From Platanthera guangdongensis (taxonomy: Eukaryota; Streptophyta; Magnoliopsida; Asparagales; Orchidaceae), in assembly GCA_039583875.1 (NCBI GenBank), contig CM077147.1, positions 107,678,124-107,742,123 of the forward strand: a stretch of 64,000 nucleotides of DNA. Direction: 5' to 3'. The first letter of the stretch is position 1, and each line of letters starts with the position of its first letter. The notes beneath the pieces were generated by a model, which searched no databases, was not told the origin of the DNA, and saw only the letters and a list, made by a program, of their open reading frames with translations. Positions 35,215 through 45,158 of this stretch are shown in pieces. Both the position numbers and the translations under genes were made by a program.

Positions 35215-37257
35215 ATGGATTCCTCTGAGAATCACAAGGAATTGGGTTCCATGAAATTGCCCATATGCAGGAAAGAGATCTTTGGGATCTGGAAGGAAAG
35301 GGTAAGGCTGTTTATGGAGGCCTCAGACCCTAAAATCTACATCACAGTAAAGGAAGGGCCTTATGTGCCCATGAAGATATCTGTTCTAGATGCAAATCAG
35401 AGAACTCCAAAGGATTTCTCTGAAATGACTAAGGATGAGATTGTCCTAGCCACCATGGACAAGAGGGCACAAAACATAATAGTGAGTGTCATTGATGATG
35501 CAACTTTTCAGAATCTTATACACTGCAAGACAGTCAAAGAGATGTGGGACACTCTTATAGTGTATATGGAAGGATCTGAAGAAGTTAGACAAGATAGAAA
35601 ATCCTTGCTAAATCAGGAGTATGAGAGTTTTAGACAAGGAAAGGGTGATAGCATAACTGAGTGCTATAAGAAGTTCTACAGAATAGTGAATGAACTCATG
35701 TCTTATGAAAGAGAGTTCAGTAACTATGAACTAAATGACAAGTTCCTAAGGTCCCTAACCAAAGATTGGGACACCAAGATCTGTGACATAAGAGAAATGG
35801 CTAAGTTGGGGGAAATTCCTCCTCCTACACTGTTTGGCAAGTTATTGTCATATGAGATGCAGTTGACAGTGAGAAAAGAGGAGGAGAAATCAACAAGAAC
35901 TGAGCACAAGGAGAGAACAGTTGCTTTCAAGACAGATGTCCCCAGAAAGTGCAGGAATAAGTCATCAACTCCACCTCCAGAGGTAGTTGAATCAGAATCA
36001 GATGAGTCAGTCAGCACAAAGACTGAGAGCAGTGAAAGTGATGAAGACTTTGCTGCCTTCACTAGACACTTTCAGAAATTCTTGAAGAAGAAACAGTGGA
36101 GGTCAAGACCTTCTACTTCAAAGGGAAAGGAAGTCTTTTATCAGGAGAAAAAGCCTTCAAAGAAAGACAGGAAGAGGACAAAGTCAAGCAAGGCAACTGG
36201 TTCAAAGATAGTGTGCTATTGCTGCAATAGACAGGGCCATGTTATTGCAGACTGTCCTGAAAAGAGGAAAGAGTCTAGTGACAGGAAAAAGACTTATTTC
36301 AAAGGCAAGAAAGAAAAGTCTTTTGTAGCCAAGAAGGAGAAGACTTTATCAGATATCTCTTCTTCAGAAACTGAGTCTGAGGCTGAAGCCTACATATTGC
36401 TGTTTGCTGAAGAAGAAGAAGAAGAATTCATGCAGATCATGGAGTCTATTTATGAACAAGAAGACAGTCATTGCCAAGGGCTAATGGCTTTGACAGAGAG
36501 TGTCAAAATCCTGGAACAGTCAGGACCCAGTAAGGTACAAGATTCAAGTTCAAGTTCAGTTTCTTGTTCTAGTTCAGATTCAGATTCTTCTTCATCAAGT
36601 GATGAGAATGTATCTGAGTCTGAGAACGATATTCATCAGCTTATAGATGAATATAAAGTGTTGTTGCAAGCTTACAAAAAAAGCAAGTCCCTAGCCAAAA
36701 GTCAGGCAAAGGAAATTGCTGATCTTAAAGCTGCAGCAACAGATTTTGAGAAGTCTTTTGATCAAAAACTGAATGAGATAGCCAGGTTGAAGCACATAAC
36801 AGTGATTCAAATGAGTATTATATCATTTAAAAATGATCAAATCAAGAGTCTGCAGGTCAATCTTCAGAAAGAGAGAGAGCTTGTTGCTAGGTTTTCTAAA
36901 CCTAAGTCAGTGCTACCTTTAATTGATGAATTTGTTCATCATAAAGACAAGGCTGGACTGGGCTTTATTAGACCTGCAAGGACTGAGCAGTCCAAGTCTA
37001 AGTCCAAGGGCAAATCCCCAACATTCAACAAGCCTGCTGTAGACAAGACAGCCAAGGCAGTACCTAAGCAAAGGTACAATAAGTTTGAATGTTGGTGTTG
37101 TGGCAAAGTTGGCCATTTTGCAGTGGACTGTTGGCACAATGCTAGTGCCAAAGTGAGTACCAAACTACCTGTTGGAAAGCCAGTGGGTAGCTTTGTCAGA
37201 TTGCAGACTAACAAGTACCAAGGACCCAAGAATTCTTTGGGTTCTAAGGTTCATTAA
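35215..37257 (+). CDS. Sirevirus gag, 680 aa, intact
   Basis: First ATG after the primer binding site; no stop until TAA at 37255-37257. N-terminal capsid-like part (residues 1-230: FGIWKERVRLFMEASDP, MWDTLIVYMEG, YKKFYRIVNELMSY), a Lys/Ser/Glu-rich middle, zinc knuckle 1 CYCCNRQGHVIADC at about 334, an acidic/serine-rich stretch, a predicted coiled coil (about 470-570, with KSLAKSQAKEIADLKAAA), and knuckle 2 CWCCGKVGHFAVDC at about 626. It is longer than the usual 300-aa copia gag, as is normal for sireviruses. The pol frame continues in the same phase after the stop, so pol needs readthrough or another route. The full opening, in contrast to the broken pol, is notable. Confidence 0.93.
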   Translation: MDSSENHKELGSMKLPICRKEIFGIWKERVRLFMEASDPKIYITVKEGPYVPMKISVLDANQRTPKDFSEMTKDEIVLATMDKRAQNIIVSVIDDATFQNLIHCKTVKEMWDTLIVYMEGSEEVRQDRKSLLNQEYESFRQGKGDSITECYKKFYRIVNELMSYEREFSNYELNDKFLRSLTKDWDTKICDIREMAKLGEIPPPTLFGKLLSYEMQLTVRKEEEKSTRTEHKERTVAFKTDVPRKCRNKSSTPPPEVVESESDESVSTKTESSESDEDFAAFTRHFQKFLKKKQWRSRPSTSKGKEVFYQEKKPSKKDRKRTKSSKATGSKIVCYCCNRQGHVIADCPEKRKESSDRKKTYFKGKKEKSFVAKKEKTLSDISSSETESEAEAYILLFAEEEEEEFMQIMESIYEQEDSHCQGLMALTESVKILEQSGPSKVQDSSSSSVSCSSSDSDSSSSSDENVSESENDIHQLIDEYKVLLQAYKKSKSLAKSQAKEIADLKAAATDFEKSFDQKLNEIARLKHITVIQMSIISFKNDQIKSLQVNLQKERELVARFSKPKSVLPLIDEFVHHKDKAGLGFIRPARTEQSKSKSKGKSPTFNKPAVDKTAKAVPKQRYNKFECWCCGKVGHFAVDCWHNASAKVSTKLPVGKPVGSFVRLQTNKYQGPKNSLGSKVH

Positions 37258-40200
37258 TCTGTTTTGCAGGTGAGTCCAAGTGGTCATACCCCAACATGGT
37301 ACTTGGACAGTGGATGTTCCAGACATATGACTGGAACTAGAGGACTACTAAAGTACTACATTCCAATAAAAGAAGGTCCAAAAGTCACCTTTGGTGGTTC
37401 TGAAAAAGGAATCATCAAAGGGTTTGGTAACATTTCTAGCAACTTAGTTACCATTACTCAAGTGGCTTATGTTAAAGGGTTGAAACACAACCTAATAAGT
37501 ATAAGTCAACTAAGTGATGTAGGGTATGACATCTCATTTGTTAAAAATGGTTGTCATATCAAGAGGTCAAGTGATCAAGAGATCATTTTGACTGGTTATA
37601 GGAAAAGGAATGTCTACTGCCTAGACATTATGATTGAGAACAATGGTTCTCCAGTTTGTCTTGTAGCTGATGAGACAGTCTCTCATTGTGTCAAATGGCA
37701 CAAGAGGCTTGCCCATCTTAACTACAAGACTATTAGCAAACTCTTTAGCAAATAGTTAGTGAGTAATAGTTCTCAAGTTAAGTGTGTCAAAGATGGTATT
37801 TGCTCAGTTTGTCAAAAGGGCAAGCAGACTAAATCCACCTTTAGAAGCATAGAAAACAAAGATGCTGTGAGGTGTTTGTATCTCTTGCATATGGATCTCT
37901 TTGGTCCAATGCCAGTTCACAGCTTAGGTAGGAAGGTCTATACCTTTGTAGTTGTAGATGACTACTCAAGTTTTTCCTGGGTGTTCTTCTTAAGACAGAA
38001 ATCTGAAACACCTAGTGTCTTCCATAACTTTGTCAAACAAATTCAGAATGAACTAAACAGTACAGTGGTCAAGATTAGAAGTGACCATGGTACTGAATTT
38101 CAGTCTGATAGCATGACAAAACTATGTGAATACTTTGGGATATTTCAAGAATTCTCTTCACCTATAACACCTCAGCAAAATGGCATTGCTGAGAGGAAGA
38201 ATAGAATCTTGATAGAGGCTGGTAGGACCCTACTAAGTGATACATCACTGCCAGAGTATTTCTGGGCTGAAGCAGTTAACACTGCATATCATGTTCTAAA
38301 TAGGGCTACCATCACTAAAGGGCTAAACAAGACCCCCTATGAAGTTGTGAAAGGCAGGAAACCAAACCTATTCTACTTCAGGATCTTTGGTTGCAAATGT
38401 TTCATACTTAACAATGGGAAGTCTTACTTAACTAAGTTTGCTGTCAAGTCCCAAGAGGGAAGTTTTGTTAGGTACAGCAATAATAGTAAGGCTTATAGAG
38501 TCTACAACTTGACTACACAAGTTGTAGAAGAATCTGTGCATGTAGTTTTTGATGAGACTAAAATTATTAACAATGAGTTGTCTAGTAGTGTATGCAGCCC
38601 CACAGGTTTAACAAAGAAAATGGACAAGCTAACTATAGAAGAAGTACCTGCTGCAAGACAGCAAGTAGAAGACAGTAGCTGTTGTCCAGGGGGAGAACTA
38701 CATGTGCCAATTGCTGAAAAAATACAAGGAGTACAGCATGATGGAGATGCTGAAGAGGTTCAACCAGAAGTAAGGATGCCTCCAGCCAACAGGCATCTAA
38801 GAGATCATACAGTAGAGCAGATTATTGGAGATCCAAGACAAGGAGTACAAACCAGGAGCAGATACATGAATACAGCAATCTACTCCAGTTTCCTGTCTCA
38901 AGTTGAACCTAAGAAATTTGAAGAAGCAATACAAGATCCACAATAGACTGAAGCAATGCAAGAAGAGCTTAATCAGTTCAAGATGTGCAAGGTCTGGGAA
39001 CTTGTTCCTAAACCTAAAGACCACAATGTAATAGGAACTAAGTGGATCTACAGGAATAAGATGGATGAACAATGGGTCATCATTAAGAATAAGGCTAGAC
39101 TGGTTGCTAAAGGATATAGGCAAGAAGAAGGTATTGACTTTGATCAAACCTTTGCTCCAGTAGCCAGACTGGAAGCCATAAGGATGTTCTTGGCCTATGC
39201 AACCTATCAAGGATTCAAGGTTTACCAAATGGATGTCAAGTCAGCATTCCTAAATGGTAATCTTAAGGAAGAAGTCTATGTGGAGCAGCCTTCAGGTTTT
39301 GTTGATCCAACTCTACCTCATCATGTCTATAGACTTAGAAAAGCTTTATATGGGTTAAAGCAAGCCCCTAGGGCTTGGTATGAAACCCTATCTAGTTTCC
39401 TCATTGAGAACAAGTTCTCAAGGGGGAAAATAGATAAGACTCTATTACTTAGGGAATCTAGAGGCAAAGTCATACTAGTCCAAATATATGTAGATGACAT
39501 TATATTTGGGTCTACTGAAAGCAGCCTTTGCAAAAAGTTTGCAAAACTTATGCAAGGTCAGTTTGAGATGAGTAGTATGGGAGAGCTGAAGTTTTTCTTG
39601 GGTCTCCAAGTTAAACAGACTGAAAGTGGTTTATCCATATGTCAGTCCAAGTTCACCCTAGAACTCATAAGGAAGTATGGTATGGATTCATCCAGCACCA
39701 TGAAGACTCCTATGGGGTCAAGTATGTCTCTTAGCAAGGATGATGCAGGGAAACCTGTAGATGAAACCTTGTATAGAGGGATAGTTGGCTCTCCTATTAT
39801 ACTTGACTGCTAGTAGACCTGACATCATGTATGCTACATGTGTTTGTGCCAGGTATCAAGCCTGCCCTAAAGAGTCTCATTTGACAGCAGTCAAAAGAAT
39901 ATTGAGATATCTAAAGGGCACTCCCTATCTAGGCCTCTGGTACCCTAGGAATGGAGATTTTGATCTAACAGGTTATTCAGATGCAGACTTTGCAGGATGC
40001 AAAGAAGATAGAAAGAGCACTACTGGAACCTGTCAATTCCTAGGTGGGAGACTAATTTCATGGAGTAGCAAAAAGCAAACCAGTGTGACTATCTCCACAG
40101 CTGAGTCAGAGTATGTGGCTGCAGGAAGTTGCTGTGCTCAACTTCTGTGAATTCAACATCAGCCAGAGGACTATGGATTTCAGGTAAGTAGAACTCCACT

Positions 40201-40440
40201 TTTCTGTGATTATACAAGTGCTATTTCAATAGCTAATAACTTTGTATCTCATAGTAGAACAAAACATATTGAGATTAAATATCATTTTCTTAGGGAGCAT
40301 GTAGAAAGAGAAGATATTTTATTAGAATATATTAAAACTGATAATCAAGTAGCTGATATGTTTACTAAGCCCCTAGAAGAAGCTAAGTTCAATAGATTCA
40401 AAATTGAACTAGAAATGATAAACTTAGAGTACGTTTACAG
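37258..40440 (+). pseudogene. Sirevirus pol, three nonsense codons and one frameshift
   Basis: In gag phase. Protease WYLDSGCSRHMTG (about 37300), GAG-pre-integrase KWHKRLAHLN, TAG at 37753-37755. Integrase zinc region CSVCQKGKQ and core with HMDLFGP, RSDHGTEF and NGIAERKN. TAG at 38944-38946. RT with [19 protein letters not shown] and IYVDDIIFG. Frame change near 39785-39800. RNase H with GYSDADFAG and [15 protein letters not shown] at 40148-40150, then the last part to about 40440 (SRTKHIEIKYHFLREHV, DMFTKPL). Two of the stops (38944, 40148) sit where tryptophan would be expected, so G-to-A changes are likely. The enzyme cannot be made from this copy. Confidence 0.92.
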
Positions 40441-40461
40441 ATTTGAAAATGACTAAGTAAA

Positions 40462-40912
40462 AAGGTGTCGACACATAGACAAGTCTATGTCGATACAGAA
40501 TAGTGGTGTCGACACTTCAGGAAAAAGGTGTCGACACATCTAGGAATGTGGTGTCGACACTTCAGAATGTTAGTGTCGACACATGTCAAGTAGGTGTCGA
40601 CACATCCAATATGGTGTCGACACTTAAGTTTTACTCAGAATTTTTCTAAGTAAAGTCTCGACAATGTGTCGAGTTATGTTGTGTCGACACACAAACATGT
40701 GTCAACACATAAAATCTGTTGATTAAACTTGTGTCGACACATATGTGTCGAGACATTATAAGTCAGTGTCGACACTTATTGTCAGTGTCGACACATTTTA
40801 AGTTAGCTGTCACGCCTGTTCATCTTCAAAATCAGAAAGGTATAAATAGGGTTCTGTCTTTGTTTGTCGACACGCTTTCACAGTTTCGAGACTCAAACTT
40901 CTGTGTCGACAC
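40462..40912 (+). promoter_or_regulatory. Promoter-like GTGTCGACAC array with TATA box upstream of ORF3
   Basis: Thirteen GTCGAC cores, nearly all in GTGTCGACAC or TGTCGACA, plus degenerate ones. A TATA box TATAAATAGG lies at 40841-40850 and the ORF3 ATG about 97 nt beyond its end. Two more cores follow the TATA. The motif-then-TATA arrangement copies that of the LTR, including an AGCTGYC word between array and TATA (40805; 34147). The role as promoter is inferred. Confidence 0.72.
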
Positions 40913-40946
40913 CTCTCTTTTCTAAAGACAAATTCTACAAACCCTA

Positions 40947-43757
40947 ATGGCGCCTAAGCTAGAGGAGAACGTTAACGAAGGATATGAGCTGGTGCGCGGC
41001 GCGTTTGAAGAAGCAGATCAAGAAATCCAGACGGTAGTAACCCTAGTCGCCGATTCTGGACTAGAATATCTAGTGTCTGAACCAACTAAGATATGGAAGA
41101 AGGAGGTGCTTGAATTCCTTAATGGAGCTCAGATAGATGAATCTGGATACAAAATCAAATCCAGAGTTCATGGTGCAAGGGTTAAGGTATCCCCTAAAAG
41201 TCTGAGGAAGATTCTACAGCTTCCAAGAATTCAAGATGAAGAAGAAGTTACTGCTATCAAGACCAGGGAAGCTTTAACCTGGTGTGGACTGGATTCCAAG
41301 ATGAAGATAGGTTCTGTCTTTAACAGAAAAGGCATGAACAGCCAAGGCAAATTTCTGTCTGAGATTGTTGGTAAGGTCTTACTCAGCAAGCCTGGAGGGC
41401 ATGACAGAGTGTCTGCCTATATGTTTGGAATCATGACAAGGATAATCTTCACTCTGAAAACAGACTGGTCTATAGTGGTTTATGAGAAGATTAAGGAGAG
41501 CTTGAAGAAGCCCAATCTGGGCAGAATCATTAGCCTATACCTAGCTGGTGTGATACTAGAGGTAATGAGTACTGCTGCAGGCAGCAAGATAAACCACATG
41601 AGAAAGATGGATCTAAGGATCTTTTCTAGATGGGACAGGGTGTTGTCCAAGGAAATGCCAACCCCAGAGAAGACAGTTACTGAGAAGGAGATTCCTCCAA
41701 AGAAAAAGAGAAAAACTACTCCAGTGGCACAAGAGTCCACTAGCAGTTCTGAAAGTGAAGAACAAGTTGTTTTCACTCCACTTGACCAAGAGGAAGAGAC
41801 TGAAGTGAAGTCTCCTGCTCCTCCAGCTGATGCAGAGATCCAGGGGGAGCTACCACAAGCTAGCCCCATTCACAAGGATCAAAGCCAGGGGGAGCCTCCA
41901 GTTGTAGAAGAACCCTCTACACTGGACAGTGAGCAAGCCACCACCATCATACAAGAGGTACTCACTGACCTAAATACTTTAGAATATCTTATAGAAGATG
42001 CTGATTTATCTGATGTTCCTCAGCAAACTCAGCTGGATAGTCCAGTACCAGATGTTGTTGAAGATGACACATCTACTGTACAAGTGATTCCTGATCCTGT
42101 GGTTGAAGAACCAAGAACTTCTCCAGCTTCTTCACCACCAGAATACACAATGGAAGACTTGTTCCTAAATCTGGATCAAGCAGATTTTGATAAGGAAGCT
42201 GATACTGCTGAAGAAGAGAATGCTGCTCTTGAGGGGGAGCAAGTACAAGTTCTGGAAGAGCCTATTAGGCAGGAAACTGAGAAGGCACCTGAAGTGCAGA
42301 AAGAGAAGTCTCAAAGCCCTAAGGAGAGGGTTGACATAGCCAGCACTTCTGCCTCTGAAGATGAGGAGAGTGCTAGGGCAAAGAAGAAGAAACTGTATGT
42401 CTTCAAGAGAAGGAGTCAAAGTTACAAAAAGGCTTTACAATCAATTGCACCACAGCCTATAGTTCAGCAAGCTCCAACTGCTGATTATAGTGCTTTAATG
42501 GTTGCACTACAGATAAAGTTGGATGAGCAAAGGCAGGTCATAGAGAAGTATGTAGATGAAGGGCAGAAATCACTCCAATTTGATCTGGCCCAGGATATAA
42601 AATCCATCAGGTTTGAGATGAATCTCAACAAGAAGGAGATGATTGAATGTTTTCACAAAGGTGGAAATGCAGTGGTGTTCTTGGCAACCCACCAGGAAAA
42701 GATTAAGGCACAGGTAGATGATATAGCATTGAAGCAAGGATATGTTCTTAAAAATCAGTTAAGAATGAATGACAACTTGACTGCTTCACATAATGCTATA
42801 GTCACTGAATTGAAGAACAAGGCTGCTGAACCTTCTACATCTTCTGCTACTATCAAAGCTGAATTTGACAAAGCCTTGCAAGAAGAAATTACTGTTGTTA
42901 AATCTGCAATCCAAGCCTCCCAGAAAGCCATCTCTGAACAACTTCAAAAGCTCAAACCATTCTTTAAAGAGGGAATCAGATACTTGGATAATCAAATAAG
43001 ATTTCAAAAGGATGATGTCAGAGATCATATGGCTAGAGAAGTCATAAAGGGGCAGAGGGTTTTAGTCAAAGCTAGCTCTGACCATGCAAAGTGGATATCC
43101 AATTCCATCAGAGCTACACTGGGCTATCCTCCACTTTGTGATGATGACAATGTGGCAGAATCTGGAATTCAACCTGCATATCTTGGAGGTGAGCAACCAG
43201 AGGTAGCTCAAGTGATCTATCCTCCACCAGATTTTGAAATGGTGCAAGCTGATATTCATCATATGTATAGCGCACCTGAAGGGAAGTCTAATGTTATTCT
43301 GGATAAAGTGGTTCAACCTATTACTGAAGCCATGCAAGAGGCATTACAGAAGGAGGAAGAGACAAGGTTGTCTAAGAAGAGGTTTAGGGAACAAGCAGAA
43401 CAAAGGCCAGACTTTGAACAGTGGAGCCCTACCTCTAGGAATATAATATTAACTGCCTGGAAAGCTGCCAAGGATAACACTCATGACAGGAACAAGTGGT
43501 TTTCTGAAGCTGAATGGAGAAAACATGAGATCAGGCAGGAAGCAATAGTTCAGTATAGAAGGAAGGCAAAGATGGGAAAGCTACCTTCTACTGCAGTGGA
43601 GCCTAGCAAGTACTTTTCAAAGCCATATCACTATTTTGAGAGGCAGAAGATCAAAGCTGAAGAGCTCAAAAAGAAAGATCTAAAAGGCAAGAAGTCTGCT
43701 GATGCTGAAACTGTTGATGTCCCTGTCAAAGCTCAAGTCCAACCTGGCAAGGGATAG
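40947..43757 (+). CDS. Sirevirus third ORF (env-like position), 936 aa, intact
   Basis: Open from ATGGCGCCTAAG to TAG. Residues 1-230 form a compact domain (EGYELVRGAFEEADQE, KIKSRVHGARVKVSPKSLRK, GRIISLYLAGVI) that from memory resembles the plant 'putative transposon protein' type; I could not search this. Residues 230-480 are acidic and proline-rich. Residues 480-680 have heptad-like coiled coil (ALMVALQIKLDEQRQVIEKY, AISEQLQKLKPFFKEG). The C-terminus is Lys-rich. I see no signal peptide and no convincing membrane segment, so an envelope role is not supported despite its position. A diverged homologue sits at 62053-64000. ORF3 has no stops although pol has several. The coding sequence holds three GGGGGAG tracts (41842, 41887, 42232). 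Confidence 0.85.
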   Translation: MAPKLEENVNEGYELVRGAFEEADQEIQTVVTLVADSGLEYLVSEPTKIWKKEVLEFLNGAQIDESGYKIKSRVHGARVKVSPKSLRKILQLPRIQDEEEVTAIKTREALTWCGLDSKMKIGSVFNRKGMNSQGKFLSEIVGKVLLSKPGGHDRVSAYMFGIMTRIIFTLKTDWSIVVYEKIKESLKKPNLGRIISLYLAGVILEVMSTAAGSKINHMRKMDLRIFSRWDRVLSKEMPTPEKTVTEKEIPPKKKRKTTPVAQESTSSSESEEQVVFTPLDQEEETEVKSPAPPADAEIQGELPQASPIHKDQSQGEPPVVEEPSTLDSEQATTIIQEVLTDLNTLEYLIEDADLSDVPQQTQLDSPVPDVVEDDTSTVQVIPDPVVEEPRTSPASSPPEYTMEDLFLNLDQADFDKEADTAEEENAALEGEQVQVLEEPIRQETEKAPEVQKEKSQSPKERVDIASTSASEDEESARAKKKKLYVFKRRSQSYKKALQSIAPQPIVQQAPTADYSALMVALQIKLDEQRQVIEKYVDEGQKSLQFDLAQDIKSIRFEMNLNKKEMIECFHKGGNAVVFLATHQEKIKAQVDDIALKQGYVLKNQLRMNDNLTASHNAIVTELKNKAAEPSTSSATIKAEFDKALQEEITVVKSAIQASQKAISEQLQKLKPFFKEGIRYLDNQIRFQKDDVRDHMAREVIKGQRVLVKASSDHAKWISNSIRATLGYPPLCDDDNVAESGIQPAYLGGEQPEVAQVIYPPPDFEMVQADIHHMYSAPEGKSNVILDKVVQPITEAMQEALQKEEETRLSKKRFREQAEQRPDFEQWSPTSRNIILTAWKAAKDNTHDRNKWFSEAEWRKHEIRQEAIVQYRRKAKMGKLPSTAVEPSKYFSKPYHYFERQKIKAEELKKKDLKGKKSADAETVDVPVKAQVQPGKG

Positions 43758-44074
43758 TTATCAAGGAACCTGACCAGAAATAGATTAAGAATTTACTTGA
43801 AGATTATTTTGTAATCTTTTGAATGTAAAACATTTTTGTAAACTACTGAAAATGTATAAGACAAATGTTAGAACAATATATGATCAATATATTTCATGTT
43901 TGTTCTGTGAATGTGTATATGTCTATTTCTTATTTGTTCTGAAATGATGTATGTGTATACATGTTATGTTTACCCTGCTGTACTTTATCCTGCTTTACAT
44001 CACTTTGTAATTTTTAATTATGAATGGTGTATATCATTGACTAAGGGTTATGACTTCTCCAAATAGGGGGAGAT
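43758..44074 (+). other. 3' untranslated region and polypurine tract of the sirevirus
   Basis: AT-rich, no ORF. It ends in CAAATAGGGGGAGAT directly before LTR TG at 44075. The whole stretch recurs at 44842-45158 through the tandem duplication. Confidence 0.85.
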
Positions 44075-44670
44075 TGTTGGGTACATTGGTTAAATGTACC
44101 TGATTTGAATAAGCCTCACCCAACTCAATGATATACATCATAATGTATTTGATGTATGTTGAGTTTACTTGTGCAGGTTAAGTAATCACTGGACTGAAGC
44201 AAAAAGTTTCTAAGTCCATGTGTCGACACCCAGAGGGAAAGTGTCGACACTTAAGAAGGCTTGTGTCGACACCCAGACAAGCAGTGTCGACACTTGGAGT
44301 CATTGTGTCGACACCTGGGATGCAGAGTCGACACCAGACAGAAAGTGTCGACACTTGGAGCTGTGTCGACACTCAGTGAATAAAAGTGCAGACAGAAAGT
44401 GTCGACACAAGGAGCTGTGTCGACACCCAGTGAAGCTGAGTCTACACCAGATAGTGTCGATACTTGGAGCTGTGTCGACACTCAGCAAAACACTGCAGAA
44501 ACTAAGTTAAAGTGTCGACACTAAGAACAATGTGTCGACACACAACAAGAAGAGTCAGCACTCGAAGAAAGTGTCGACACCAAGAACAAAGTGTCGACAC
44601 TCATCAGAAGAGTCAACATTTGAAGTAAGTGTCGACACCCAGAACAATGTGTCGACACTCAGCTAAAAAC
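44075..44670 (+). repeat. Partial sirevirus LTR created by the duplication
   Basis: First 596 bp of the LTR, with palindrome array from 44219, no TATA box, then a junction into ORF3 sequence. Confidence 0.9.
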
Positions 44671-45158
44671 TCTACTGCAGTGGAGCCTAGCAAGTACTTT
44701 TCAAAGCCATATCACTATTTTGAGAGGCAGAAGATCAAAGCTGAAGAGCTCAAAAAGAAAGATCTAAAAGGCAAGAAGTCTGCTGATGCTGAAACTGTTG
44801 ATGTCTCTGTCAAAGCTCAAGTCCAACCTGGCAAGGGATAGTTATCAAGGAACCTGACCAGAAATAGATTAAGAATTTACTTGAAAATTATTTTGTAATC
44901 TTTTGAATGTAAAACATTTTTGTAAACTACTGAAAATGTATAAGACAAATGTTAGAACAATATATGATCAATATATTTCATGTTTGTTCTGTGAATGTGT
45001 ATATGTCTATTTCTTATTTGTTCTGAAATGATGTATGTGTATACATGTTATGTTTACCCTGCTGTACTTTATCCTGCTTTACATCACTTTGTAATTTTTA
45101 ATTATGAATGGTGTATATCATTGACTAAGGGTTATGACTTCTCCAAATAGGGGGAGAT

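Noticed and set aside
40947..43757. Calling ORF3 an envelope gene
   Set aside because: Position fits, but no signal peptide, membrane segment or glycoprotein pattern is visible.
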